64,000 nucleotides of DNA from Acidithiobacillus acidisediminis (GTDB taxonomy: Bacteria; Pseudomonadota; Gammaproteobacteria; Acidithiobacillales; Acidithiobacillaceae), in contig NZ_JALQCS010000001.1 of the NCBI RefSeq assembly GCF_023277115.1, positions 496,001 to 560,000 on the forward strand. The letters are read 5' to 3'. Positions 35,355 through 44,253 of this stretch are shown piece after piece. The translations under genes and the position numbers were made by a program. Position 1 is the stretch's first letter. Every line of letters begins with the position of its first letter. The notes beneath the pieces are model-generated. The model worked only from the letters and a program-made list of their open reading frames with translations, had not been told where the DNA came from and did not search any database.

Positions 35355-35423
35355 GGCCCCACCTCCATTCATCAGACTCAACCCCACCGCTTCTTGCCTA
35401 TAGCGCGGATTGTCTCGTCGCCG

Positions 35424-36959
35424 CTACTCGCTGTGCTTCAAGCCGAACCCATTCGCTTGTACACCCACTTTGCTCTCCTCTCCGGGCGACAGGATTTTTT
35501 CTGCAACACCATGTATGGCGGTAAGGTTTTTATGCTGTTTCATCATTCTCTCCGCCAGCGACATAGGCTTGTCCTGCCCTTCGCCAGTGGCACCGCTCCG
35601 CTCCGCAGCGGGTGCCGCTCGCCTGGTCTCCGCCACACCGGAAGGTCCCGCGTTCTGCAGGGAATCCAGCTTAGGCGGCAGCACCGTGTTTTCGGGAAGC
35701 CCAGACGGTTCCGGTGGTGGTGGCGGGGCCTGTACGGCGTTCGCCATACCGGCATCCGCCGCACCGGATAGCGAGCCCGCCTCACCGGCGCCCAAGGCCG
35801 TTCCACCAGCCCCCGCAGCACCACCGGCTGCACCGGACAGCGCACCCGCTTCGCCAATCCCAGCGGCTGCGGCTTCCGCGCCCGTCAAAACCCCAGTGCC
35901 CGCGCCCGCTCCGGCGGCGCCCAAAGCGGCACCGCCCGTAGCCAGGGCCGCGGCTCCGAGCGCGGCGGCCGCCACACCACTGGAGATCAACTCACCACCG
36001 GACATTGTGGACCCGCCCGTCAGGACGCTGGCCGCGATGCCGGGCAGCTTCTTCGCCATCCAGGCAATCAGCAACACAAAAATGAGCACATTGGCATAAG
36101 CCGAAAGCGTGGTCCCGATATTGGTCCCGCCAGATTGTTTCACGCCGTTCAGCAGATTGGTAATGATGGACGAAGAATGGTTCTCGATGAAGGCAATCCA
36201 GATCACGAGGACCATGAACCGGATGCCCACGGACAGCGCGTACTTGAGGTACCCTTCCGTGTGCTGCACGGTCCAGCGGCTACCCGCAAAGCCCATCATG
36301 ATGATGCCCACGGACGCCACCAGGGCGGCCTCCAACTGGATGGCCAGATACTCCAGCGCCAGATAGATCAGGGCCAGAATAGCGATGATCCCGACGACCA
36401 TCCCGACAAACGCACCCAGGATGGTGGAGATCAGGGTTTTCCCGCCGGAAGAGACCAGATCCCAGACATACTTGATGGCTCCGCCCGTACCGCTCTGCAC
36501 CGGCCCCTGGACACAAGCCGTGAAAATCTTGCCGCCGGTTCCGAGTATCCAGTCGAGGCTCGTATGCGGCTGCCCGGCGGCGGCGACACCGGATGCCTTG
36601 AACCCATAGATGACCCAGCCAATCAGCTCATGCCCGTTGAGCAGGATGGTAAAAAACACCCCAATGGTGATGAGTTTCTTGATGAAGGACGTGAACACTT
36701 CGTGTACGTCCTTTCCGCCGATGAGCCATTGGGCCACCAAGTAGACGAAGTCCACGCCGAATAGCGTATAGAAAATTCCTTCGGCAACGCTTTTCAGGGA
36801 ACCGTACCACCCCGTTGTGGCGCTGATAAACGTATTGGTAATGCCGCTGGCCCCAGACGTGCCCGCGAAGGCGTCCGGCGCGGCGAGGAGGAGCAGCGCC
36901 AGTAATACCCAGGGTGCGAGGGCTTTGCGCCCTGCCAGGGGCCAAGGTCGTCTGTGCAT
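35424..36959 (-). CDS. trbL: VirB6/TrbL polytopic channel protein
   Basis: The 511-residue protein has a signal-like N-terminus, five to six membrane helices (about residues 45-320) and a long C-terminal tail. Residues about 325-395 are almost entirely Ala, Gly and Leu, and the last 100 residues are Pro-rich and charged. The membrane part, with a segment LGAFVGMVVGIIAILALIYL, fits TrbL/VirB6, the inner-membrane part of the DNA translocation path. Starts one base after trbJ ends. Confidence 0.85.
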   Translation of the reverse strand: MHRRPWPLAGRKALAPWVLLALLLLAAPDAFAGTSGASGITNTFISATTGWYGSLKSVAEGIFYTLFGVDFVYLVAQWLIGGKDVHEVFTSFIKKLITIGVFFTILLNGHELIGWVIYGFKASGVAAAGQPHTSLDWILGTGGKIFTACVQGPVQSGTGGAIKYVWDLVSSGGKTLISTILGAFVGMVVGIIAILALIYLALEYLAIQLEAALVASVGIIMMGFAGSRWTVQHTEGYLKYALSVGIRFMVLVIWIAFIENHSSSIITNLLNGVKQSGGTNIGTTLSAYANVLIFVLLIAWMAKKLPGIAASVLTGGSTMSGGELISSGVAAAALGAAALATGGAALGAAGAGAGTGVLTGAEAAAAGIGEAGALSGAAGGAAGAGGTALGAGEAGSLSGAADAGMANAVQAPPPPPEPSGLPENTVLPPKLDSLQNAGPSGVAETRRAAPAAERSGATGEGQDKPMSLAERMMKQHKNLTAIHGVAEKILSPGEESKVGVQANGFGLKHSE

Positions 36960-36960
36960 T

Positions 36961-37734
36961 TCAATCCCCTCCCAGAGTCTGGGCCAGGGTGTTCAGTGTG
37001 CCGCCCGAAGCGCTCACCGCAGGCTGCGGGTTGGTGCCATTGCCATACAAGGCCTGAGTGGCCTCCTGGTTCGCGGCAACCTGGCTGGTCTGGTAGGCCA
37101 GCTGGTTTTTCCGCCATTCCATTTCGGCCGATGCTTCCGTATTGGCGGTCTGCTGCATCTGGGTCAGTGCCGATACTGTGGCCTGCCCGGCTTCCACGGC
37201 CCCCTGCAGCAGGGCATTGCGGCTTTGCGGGTTCTGCAAGGCCTGACTGATGGCCTGCTCCGCCTGCGCCTGGGTAGCGAAGGCGTCCGGGTTCAGGTTC
37301 GCGGCCTGGATCGCCGTATTCAGCGCGTTGTTGAGCCCGGTCGTGATGCTCTCGTATTTTTGGGTATATTCGTCCGTGAGCTGCGGGTTGAAGCTCGCAT
37401 TGATGTTCTGGAACTGGTTGGCGATGTTCATGGCGTTGGTGCCCAGCTGCTGGGCCTGCGCGGCCATGCCGTAGATCTGATCGATGGGCTGCAGAATCCG
37501 GTTCACCAGGCTCTGCGGGAGGGTGACCATGTTCTGGACCATGTTTTCGTACTGCTGGATCTGCTCTACCAGCCGCTCCGCACCGGAAATTTTTGACTGG
37601 ATGAGTGTGGCTTCCTGCACGATCTGTTCGGGCAGGGTGGCTCCCCCGGTGACCGCGCCGCCTGCCAGAGCCGGGACCGGCGGCAATGCCATCAGGATTG
37701 CGAGGAAGACACGGCGAATGCTCTGCTTTTTCAT
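36961..37734 (-). CDS. trbJ: VirB5/TrbJ pilus-associated protein
   Basis: The 257-residue secreted protein has a signal peptide (cleavage near PALAGG), then a helical, Gln/Asn-rich body with coiled-coil character (ERLVEQIQQYENMVQNMV). This is characteristic of TrbJ/VirB5 proteins, minor pilus components or adhesins at the tip. It lies between a secreted protein of unknown function and trbL in one unit. Confidence 0.85.
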   Translation of the reverse strand: MKKQSIRRVFLAILMALPPVPALAGGAVTGGATLPEQIVQEATLIQSKISGAERLVEQIQQYENMVQNMVTLPQSLVNRILQPIDQIYGMAAQAQQLGTNAMNIANQFQNINASFNPQLTDEYTQKYESITTGLNNALNTAIQAANLNPDAFATQAQAEQAISQALQNPQSRNALLQGAVEAGQATVSALTQMQQTANTEASAEMEWRKNQLAYQTSQVAANQEATQALYGNGTNPQPAVSASGGTLNTLAQTLGGD

Positions 37735-37745
37735 GATGGACCTCC

Positions 37746-38774
37746 TTAGTTTTCCGTTCCGCCAGATCGGATGATCTGCATGATCTGCATGATCTGCTGG
37801 ACCTCCTGGTCATACTGTTCCAGGGGCGCGGTGATCGGGGCCATGTAGCCGGCGATACCGGTCTCGTCCGTCGCCAGGGCGGCCACGAGATCTTCCCGGG
37901 CCGGGTTGGCGGTCCCGCCGCCGAAACCATACGGGCTGGGGGCAGACCACGTGCTTCCGTTTTCCATGGGTTGCGCCACCTGGGCCAGGGACGGCTCGTC
38001 GCTTATGGCTTGTTGCACCGCCCGCATGATTGGCGCTTTCAGCGGCAGGGTCGGCAAACTGCCCGTGCCCGTAGGGCAGATATCCACCAGGCGGGTGATC
38101 TGGGAATCCGGGGCTATGCCATCAAACCAGCCGATGGGCGCTCCATCGTTTGGCCCGGCCACATACTGCGCCCGGGCCAGATTCGGGGCGTCTCCAATCC
38201 CAGCCTCCCACTGCGTAATGGGCAAAGGCTGCAAACTGCTGTTGGGTCCGATGGCGTTGCTCAGTTGCGTTGCCGTGGTATTCAACAGCGTGGACAGATC
38301 GTTCAGAGACGCCAACAGAGGCCCTTTCTGGGCCATGATCTGGTTCGCCAGAGCCTCTTCCCGGGGGTTGCCGGACTGCACCAGCTGCACTAGGTAATCC
38401 GACAACTGTTCCGGGAAATCAGCGGCGACGGCCTGTATGGCGTAGGCTTCCGCCTCACCGTCACCGCCGATATTGAGCGCGCCGGTCACCAGATATTGGG
38501 TGACCTGATCCCATCGGGTGTTGTGGCATTGCTCACGAAAGCCCATGGGATTGGTGACCACCGGGCCGAGACCGGCCCAGGTGGCGGCGGCGTAGGGCGC
38601 GAGTTGCCCATACGACTGCGCGGCGGACTGTACCTGCGCCCAGGTCTGCGCCATGGCACCGAGCGCCCTGCTGTCTGCCTGCATGGCGGACAACGGATCG
38701 GCCAAGGCGGACGCCGGCATGGATACCACGGCCAGAGCGGCCAGGAGAGCGGTTGTAAAACGGGTTTTTCGCAT
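37746..38774 (-). CDS. Secreted protein of unknown function in the transfer cluster
   Basis: The 342-residue product has a clean signal peptide (cleavage near SALADP), three cysteines at most in the mature part, and a Gln/Ala-rich helical sequence; its last 25 residues contain the repeat QIMQIMQI. The start at 38774 is chosen because the signal peptide begins there; 34 bases upstream is copy B of the conserved 30-bp element. It opens the unit with trbJ and trbL. No family is recognised; a pilus- or surface-associated role is possible. Confidence 0.65.
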   Translation of the reverse strand: MRKTRFTTALLAALAVVSMPASALADPLSAMQADSRALGAMAQTWAQVQSAAQSYGQLAPYAAATWAGLGPVVTNPMGFREQCHNTRWDQVTQYLVTGALNIGGDGEAEAYAIQAVAADFPEQLSDYLVQLVQSGNPREEALANQIMAQKGPLLASLNDLSTLLNTTATQLSNAIGPNSSLQPLPITQWEAGIGDAPNLARAQYVAGPNDGAPIGWFDGIAPDSQITRLVDICPTGTGSLPTLPLKAPIMRAVQQAISDEPSLAQVAQPMENGSTWSAPSPYGFGGGTANPAREDLVAALATDETGIAGYMAPITAPLEQYDQEVQQIMQIMQIIRSGGTEN

Positions 38775-38807
38775 GAGTAACCCCCAGAGAGAAGACGATT
38801 CCCTCCG

Positions 38808-38837
38808 GGTATAGCGGGGCAAAACGGGGATAGGTAG
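38808..38837 (-). promoter_or_regulatory. Conserved 30-bp element, copy B
   Basis: Plus-strand form starts GGTATAGCGGGGCAAAACGG and ends GGATAGGTAG. It lies 34 bases upstream of the unit of the secreted protein, trbJ and trbL. Confidence 0.6.
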
Positions 38838-38859
38838 TCTATCTGGGCCGCGTTTACAG

Positions 38860-39186
38860 CTAGTTCAGGGCCTTGGACAGGGTGCTCAGGGTGTCCGGGC
38901 TGGCTTTGTACTCGATATCCTGTTGTGCCTGATCCGCATTGGTACAGTTCGGAGAGGATCCATCCGCAATGCACGGTGCGTGGTTACATTCCTGGATCAG
39001 CTGCTTTCGCTGGCGGGGATGGTGCTGGTAATAGTCCGTCGAGTGATATTGGCTTGCCATGTCGTAGGGCTCCGGCTTGCATACTGCTGTCTGGTCTGCT
39101 GGTGCCGGCTTTTTGTGCTCATGCCCACATCCGGCCAATCCCAGGACCGACAACGCGGCCACCACAGCGATCTGCGATACCTTCAT
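38860..39186 (-). CDS. Entry-exclusion-like lipoprotein (EexN type)
   Basis: The 108-residue product has a lipoprotein signal (VLGLAGC, Cys near residue 20). The mature part contains DYYQHHPRQRKQLIQEC and SSPNCTNADQA, the pattern of EexN-type entry-exclusion lipoproteins, which stop a cell from receiving a second copy of the same element. A VirB7-like role in the outer-membrane complex is the alternative, as such lipoproteins share size and position. It follows trbE with a 74-base gap. Confidence 0.65.
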   Translation of the reverse strand: MKVSQIAVVAALSVLGLAGCGHEHKKPAPADQTAVCKPEPYDMASQYHSTDYYQHHPRQRKQLIQECNHAPCIADGSSPNCTNADQAQQDIEYKASPDTLSTLSKALN

Positions 39187-39260
39187 GAAATCTTCCTCCT
39201 TCGGTTCTATGGGCCGGGAAATCCGGCCCGCACCCAATGGCGCGGATTGTCTCGTCAACC

Positions 39261-41771
39261 TCAGAAAGCCGGATACAGGCGTTCCAGAAGGCCGATCCAA
39301 CTCCCCTGAACCGGAACGGGGAGCCGTTCCCGCAACCAGGCCACGGGCCATGTCCGCCCATACTGGTTCCGCAATTCCGCTACCCGCTTCACGTCGCGAG
39401 GATCGGACACGGCGCAGAAAGCCAGGGTCACCGGACCCATGGCAAAAGACACCAGCCGCTGCCCATTAGGGCTGCTCACGTAGTAATCCTGCTTCGGGGT
39501 CGCGGTCTGCAAAAGCTGGATCTGCCGGTCCAGCAGGCCAAAGGCCGTATACATGGGCAGCAAGGTGGTCGACCCGGCTTCCCGGTTGGGCAGGAAAATC
39601 TTGGTCGGGCAACTCTCCTGCAAGACCGGCAGCAAAGGGCTTCCGATCAGGTCCGCCAGAGACTGCGTGGCGAAGAGGACCGCCGCGTTCTTCTTGCGCA
39701 GCACCTTGAGCCACGCCCGGATTTTGGCCAGGAACAGCGGGTTGTCCAGCAGGGTCCAGGCCTCGTCGAGCACGATCAGCGTGGGGCTGCCATCCAGCAT
39801 GGTTTCGATGCGATGGAAGAGGTACAGCAGGATGGGCACCACGATGCCCCTGGCGGTATCGCCCTGGGGCAGGCTGTCCATCTCGAAGGTCAGAAACCGG
39901 CTGGAGAGATCCAGACCGTCGTGCCGGGCATCCAACAGATCCCCGTACTTGCCCGTGCCCTGGTACACGCCCACCGCCTGTTTCAGGCGGGCATCCTGCA
40001 AGAGGGACACCACGTCGGTAATGGACCGTCCCTGTTCCGATGCCAAGCCCTCGATGGCCTGGTGGATGACGGCCCGCTCGGCGGAGGTCACCGTCACCCC
40101 CTGGAGCACGGCCAGGCTTTCCAGCCATTCTTCGGCAAACACCCGCTCGGCCTGGCTATCCACCCGCTCCAGCGGGGCAAAAGACAGCTTGCTGTACTCT
40201 CCGCCCAAGTCGTAGTGCTGGGCCAAGCCCGGCGCGGCAGCGCCCACGGCCTCGGTGAGCGCGAAGAGGGACCGCCCCTTGTCGAAGGCGATGACCCGCG
40301 CGTTGCGATAGCGCAGCCACTGGGCCACGAGCAGCGCCAGCAGACTGGACTTACCAGCACCGGTGGGCCCCAAAATCAGACTGTGCCCAACATCCGAGAC
40401 ATGCAGATTGAAGCGAAAAGGCGTGGACCCCGAAGTCTTGGCGAAAGTGAGGCACGGTGCCGGTTGGTTCCCCGTGCGCATGAGCGGACTGGGGCACTCC
40501 CGGTCTCCCGCCCAGATCGCCGTTTTGGGCGAAACATCCGCGAAGTTCATGCTGTTCAGCACCGGGCGGCGCACGTTCTCCCAGGTGTGGCCCGGCAGGC
40601 TGCCCAGGAAGGCCTCCACCACATTGACCGTCTCCCGCTTGGCCACGAAGTTGGCGTTGTCGAGCAGGTTCATGACGATCCGAACCCGATCCTCCAGCGT
40701 CTTGGCGTCCTTCCCGCGTAGCACGACGGTGAATGTGAAATAGCCCAGGCGCACGGCACCGCTGGACACGTCGCCATCGGCCAGCGCGGTTTCTTGTTCC
40801 ATGGCCTGCTTGAAGGGATCGGCCCGGTCGTGCCGGACCTGACCCCTGTCCAAGGCGGCCGAGAGGTAATCCCGCAGGCTGAATTTGGAGCTGGCCCACT
40901 TCTCCCGATACTTCCCGATCAGCTTCTTGGACTCCTGCTGATCCTGGAGAATGAAGCGGGTGGTGTAGCGCAGAGGGAACGGCAGGCCGTGCAAATCTTC
41001 CAGCAGCACGGGATTCGTGCGGTCCGGGTAGCCCGTCACACTGACCACCTCGATCAACTCCCCGTCGATGGATGGCTCCACGCCGGCGATGAAATCGTGG
41101 TGCCCGAGAAGCACGTCCAGATAGCCCGGGATCGTCGGGGGATTCACGCCGTGCGCCTTGCCGGTCAGGCACTCGTGATAGTGGGTCAGCAAGCCGCGAG
41201 CATCGAGCGGGGATAGCAGAAAGGTCTGCTGCAAGATCCCGGTGACGGCGCGAATGGCGTCCTCGAATTTCTGCAGGAGCACGTCGAAGGTGTCTGGCTG
41301 CGCGTCCTTTTTGGACTCCAGAAACATCTGCCCGGCGGACACTTCGGACTCCGGCGGGGTCTGCCAGGTAAGCGCCAGAGTGTAGCGGCAGAGAAAGTGC
41401 AGGCCCTCCTGCTCGAATTGGGAGCGGCGCTCCAGATCGATGAGGGCGGATACGGGATCGGGGAAGAAGCACCGGCTTTCTTCGATGTATCCGTCCGCAG
41501 GGACACGGGTGGCCGAGATCTGCACGGTCCATCCCGACCCGAGCCGCGTCAAGGCGGCATTGACGACCGCCGACATACGGTTGATCCCGGCGTGGGAAAG
41601 ACTTTCCCGGTCTGGCCCGGAAAATCCGATGACGGACAGGAACGAACCGTCCTTGTTCAAGAGGACGGCGCAGGGTTTACCCAGTACCGTGATCTCGCCC
41701 GCCAGGATGGCGGGGTTGAGCAGATCGGGCAGCGCAAGCTCCTTACTGCGAAACTCTTTGACGTTCAGCAT
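39261..41771 (-). CDS. trbE: VirB4/TrbE secretion ATPase
   Basis: The 836-residue ATPase has the VirB4 N-terminal domain and a C-terminal motor domain with Walker A GPTGAGKSSLLALL and Walker B LIVLDEAWTLL followed by the usual TQSLADL region. It energises pilus assembly and substrate transfer at the inner membrane. Its ATG lies inside the end of trbD (29-base overlap), so translation is coupled. Length agrees with the family. Confidence 0.92.
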   Translation of the reverse strand: MLNVKEFRSKELALPDLLNPAILAGEITVLGKPCAVLLNKDGSFLSVIGFSGPDRESLSHAGINRMSAVVNAALTRLGSGWTVQISATRVPADGYIEESRCFFPDPVSALIDLERRSQFEQEGLHFLCRYTLALTWQTPPESEVSAGQMFLESKKDAQPDTFDVLLQKFEDAIRAVTGILQQTFLLSPLDARGLLTHYHECLTGKAHGVNPPTIPGYLDVLLGHHDFIAGVEPSIDGELIEVVSVTGYPDRTNPVLLEDLHGLPFPLRYTTRFILQDQQESKKLIGKYREKWASSKFSLRDYLSAALDRGQVRHDRADPFKQAMEQETALADGDVSSGAVRLGYFTFTVVLRGKDAKTLEDRVRIVMNLLDNANFVAKRETVNVVEAFLGSLPGHTWENVRRPVLNSMNFADVSPKTAIWAGDRECPSPLMRTGNQPAPCLTFAKTSGSTPFRFNLHVSDVGHSLILGPTGAGKSSLLALLVAQWLRYRNARVIAFDKGRSLFALTEAVGAAAPGLAQHYDLGGEYSKLSFAPLERVDSQAERVFAEEWLESLAVLQGVTVTSAERAVIHQAIEGLASEQGRSITDVVSLLQDARLKQAVGVYQGTGKYGDLLDARHDGLDLSSRFLTFEMDSLPQGDTARGIVVPILLYLFHRIETMLDGSPTLIVLDEAWTLLDNPLFLAKIRAWLKVLRKKNAAVLFATQSLADLIGSPLLPVLQESCPTKIFLPNREAGSTTLLPMYTAFGLLDRQIQLLQTATPKQDYYVSSPNGQRLVSFAMGPVTLAFCAVSDPRDVKRVAELRNQYGRTWPVAWLRERLPVPVQGSWIGLLERLYPAF

Positions 41772-42135
41772 CTTTTCGGGCTCCCAGTCGGGCTATCCAG
41801 GACAGCAGTTTGGTGGTGGCGGGGATGGGGTGCGGGTTGGGGATCTCCCGGTACCCGGCCTCCAGCGTCGCGCCGCTCCCATAGAAGGTCTGGTACTTTC
41901 TGGACCGGTTGACCACCGCGATCATTTGGGCGTCGGATTTCGCCAGATGTTGCAGCACCGCCTGAATCAGCATGAACAGCAGCACGGCGATGACAGCGCC
42001 CGGGATGGAGAGGGTGAAGAAATACACCAGCATCGCAAATCCGGCGTTGTACATTGTCGCCGTGCGTTCCGCCCCCATCAGCAGATGGGGACGGACCAGC
42101 GACTGGTACAGCCGCACCTGCCGTGTTCCGTCCAT
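41743..42135 (-). CDS. trbD: VirB3/TrbD type IV secretion protein
   Basis: The 130-residue protein has two adjacent membrane helices (about residues 28-58) after a polar N-terminus, and a C-terminal polar tail, as in VirB3/TrbD. It acts with VirB4 in pilus assembly. The ATG at 42135 is chosen because it follows a GAGGA and lies 22 bases after trbC; the frame is open further upstream but overlaps trbC. Confidence 0.8.
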   Translation of the reverse strand: MDGTRQVRLYQSLVRPHLLMGAERTATMYNAGFAMLVYFFTLSIPGAVIAVLLFMLIQAVLQHLAKSDAQMIAVVNRSRKYQTFYGSGATLEAGYREIPNPHPIPATTKLLSWIARLGARKDAERQRVSQ

Positions 42136-42157
42136 CTTTCCTCCTCTGGTCGGGCCG

Positions 42158-42547
42158 TTACAGACCCAGGCCGTGAGCCAGGGTCGCCAACAGGCCGGCG
42201 TGCTGGCCCAACACGGCCGCCTGGATACCGGCCTGCTGGCCGAACCACCCATACTGGGCGATGAGAAAGCCGCCGCCCGCGGCGGTACCGATACCGACGG
42301 CGGCCTTGCCGTAGTCGTGCTTGAAGGCGTGCACCGCGCCGTAGCCGACGCCGCCGGCCACGCCCACGGACCCGATGAAGGGCATGAAGTTCTGCTGAAC
42401 GAAGTTGCTGATGTCCCCGAAGGGGCCACCGGTGGCCGCCAAAGCGGCCGCGGTTCCCGCCAGGGTAAGCCCCACGCCCAGAGCCAGCTTGGCCTTGCGG
42501 CTCAAAGGCCGGCGATTGTACTGCGGCATTGCGTCTACCTGTTCCAT
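42158..42547 (-). CDS. trbC: VirB2/TrbC pilin-like protein
   Basis: The 129-residue protein has a long basic leader (MEQVDAMPQYNRRPLSRKAK), then a hydrophobic segment ending near LAATGG, a short loop with DISNFVQQNFMPF and a second hydrophobic segment, the layout of VirB2/TrbC pilins. The C-terminal tail is longer than usual and rich in Gly, Ala and Gln. It lies directly before trbD. Confidence 0.75.
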   Translation of the reverse strand: MEQVDAMPQYNRRPLSRKAKLALGVGLTLAGTAAALAATGGPFGDISNFVQQNFMPFIGSVGVAGGVGYGAVHAFKHDYGKAAVGIGTAAGGGFLIAQYGWFGQQAGIQAAVLGQHAGLLATLAHGLGL

Positions 42548-42579
42548 GTTGCGATTCCTCTTGCAAGCAGGTTGTCCCG

Positions 42580-42897
42580 TTACCTCGACGCATCGGTAGG
42601 GACCACTCCCGACACGCCGCAGGCCCCTCGGCCTAGGTCGGTATAGCGGGGCCAAAAGGGGATAGGTAGTCCAGTCGTGCTGAGTGCACGGTCACCCCTG
42701 TAGCGGCGGGGGCGGCGTGATGAGGACTTAGGCAACGGCTGGCTCAGACACAGCGGCTTCTTGGGCAGGGGATCGATGCCTTCCCCCAGAAGCTGCAAAT
42801 GGATCGACTTTCTCAGATGGGGATCCAATCTGCGGATACCAGGGGCGCCAAAGAAGAGTTCCGGGAGCAGGTAAAGGTATCCCCTAGGCATCGTCAT
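42580..42897 (-). CDS. Doubtful 105-residue frame between trbB cluster and trbC
   Basis: The frame starts at an ATG overlapping the preceding stop by four bases, which favours translation, and its first 55 residues look plausible (PRGYLYLLPELFFGAPGIRR). Its 3' half runs through copy C of the 30-bp element and becomes Arg/Ser/Pro-rich, so the natural protein may end earlier or the frame may be chance. Confidence 0.3.
   Translation of the reverse strand: MTMPRGYLYLLPELFFGAPGIRRLDPHLRKSIHLQLLGEGIDPLPKKPLCLSQPLPKSSSRRPRRYRGDRALSTTGLPIPFWPRYTDLGRGACGVSGVVPTDASR
42640..42669 (-). promoter_or_regulatory. Conserved 30-bp element, copy C (upstream of trbC)
   Basis: Plus-strand form starts GGTATAGCGGGGCCAAAAGG and ends GGATAGGTAG; it differs from copy B at two positions. 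It lies 93 bases upstream of trbC and would serve trbC-trbD-trbE. Confidence 0.6.
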
Positions 42898-43286
42898 TCC
42901 TTCAACGGCGCGTTGTGGACCACCAGGACCTGGCCACCCATCAGGGCAAAGCTGCCTTGGATGTAGGAGATGCCGGCAATCCGCTCGAGCAGTGTGATGG
43001 CGGGGACCGCCTCCCCATAGGGGATTTTCTCCCCGATCATGGCGTAGTTCGGCCCGGTGAAACGAAATTGGATATGCAGCTTGCGGGCAATATACCGCAG
43101 TGCTCCGCGCTCATTGACGCGATAGCTGGCCGGTAGCCGCACGTCAAAGAAAAAGATCGCGGGGGGATCGGAAAAGAAAGAAACACTTGGCTTGGGCCTT
43201 ACCGGCGGACTCCGATGCAACACCACCGGGACCGATATTACCGGAACCACCGGAATCTGGAGTTCTGGGGCAAGAGCGTACCACAT
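42894..43286 (-). CDS. Hypothetical protein, possible pilus/secretin-associated domain
   Basis: The 130-residue product starts with a Pro/Val-rich stretch and has a C-terminal domain (about residues 50-125) with two beta-alpha units, ALRYIARKLHIQFRF and AITLLERIAGISY, recalling the TcpQ/PilL-type domains that associate with secretins or lysin-motif proteins. This is a fold impression, not a firm assignment. It follows trbB with a ten-base gap. Confidence 0.5.
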   Translation of the reverse strand: MWYALAPELQIPVVPVISVPVVLHRSPPVRPKPSVSFFSDPPAIFFFDVRLPASYRVNERGALRYIARKLHIQFRFTGPNYAMIGEKIPYGEAVPAITLLERIAGISYIQGSFALMGGQVLVVHNAPLKE

Positions 43287-43296
43287 GGGCTAATCC

Positions 43297-44250
43297 TCAC
43301 TGATCGAAACAAACGATGTCGGAAACCACCCGGCCTGCCGGGTGGGCAGATTCGCGCCGGATCTGAACCACCACGTCCACGGCTTCCCGGATCAAGGCGC
43401 TCTGGGACGGCACCCCCGCCTCCTGGCAAAGCTGGTCCAGACGGATCAGTGCGGCTTCCGGGTCATTCGCGTGCAGGGTGGCCAGTCCCCCGGGGTGACC
43501 GGTGTTCCAGGCCTTGAGCAGCGCCAAAGCGGCGCCGTCGCGCACTTCACCCACAAAGATGCGGTCCGGACGGTAGCGCAAAGTCAGCTTCAGGAGCCGG
43601 GTCATGTCGATATTGGCATCCGGGTCCGTCAGCATCTGGACGGTGTTGGGTGCCTTGCAGACTATCTCCCGCGTGTCCTCGATGATGACGACACGCTGAT
43701 CGAGCCCGGAGACCTGGGCGACCCGATGCGACAGAGCGTTGAGCAGGGTGGTCTTGCCCGAACCGGTCCCACCGCTCACCAAAATGTTCTTGCGCGTGTC
43801 CAGGGCTTCGGTCAGATAATCCCGCTGATCCGGGGCCAGAATGCCGGCATGCACATAGTCCTCCAGGGTGAAGATCCTGGTGGTGGGCAGGCGGATAGAG
43901 AACGTCGGCATGGGCGTCAGAGGCGGGATACAGCCTGCGAAGCGGGCCCGGCGAAACTCGTCGGGCATCGCCCCCTCAACGATGGCCCGGTTCCGGTCCA
44001 CCACCGTTTCCCGCCAGGACGCCATGAGGGCCAGGAAGTTGAGCGCCTTGGCCGGACTCATGCGGGTCAGTTCGGTGATCCCGTGTCCATGCCGCTCCAC
44101 GAGGATTCTTCCGTCGTCGTTTAGCATGATTTCAACGGCGGATGGGTCATCGAAAACCGCGCAGATAGTCTCTCCCAGAATCCGGCGCATCTGCTCGATC
44201 AACCGGGCATGGGCCTCGACCTTGGCCTTGTCGATGGAATGCAGCGTCAT
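43297..44250 (-). CDS. trbB: VirB11/TrbB secretion ATPase
   Basis: The 317-residue protein is a VirB11-type hexameric ATPase: an N-terminal domain, then Walker A SGGTGSGKTTLLNAL, the Asp box VIIEDTREI, Walker B-like LRYRPDRIFVGEVRDG and the His box GHPGGLATLHAND. It switches the machine between pilus assembly and DNA transfer at the cytoplasmic face. It lies second in the first transfer unit, three bases after a small regulator-like gene. Confidence 0.93.
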   Translation of the reverse strand: MTLHSIDKAKVEAHARLIEQMRRILGETICAVFDDPSAVEIMLNDDGRILVERHGHGITELTRMSPAKALNFLALMASWRETVVDRNRAIVEGAMPDEFRRARFAGCIPPLTPMPTFSIRLPTTRIFTLEDYVHAGILAPDQRDYLTEALDTRKNILVSGGTGSGKTTLLNALSHRVAQVSGLDQRVVIIEDTREIVCKAPNTVQMLTDPDANIDMTRLLKLTLRYRPDRIFVGEVRDGAALALLKAWNTGHPGGLATLHANDPEAALIRLDQLCQEAGVPSQSALIREAVDVVVQIRRESAHPAGRVVSDIVCFDQ

Positions 44251-44253
44251 GGG

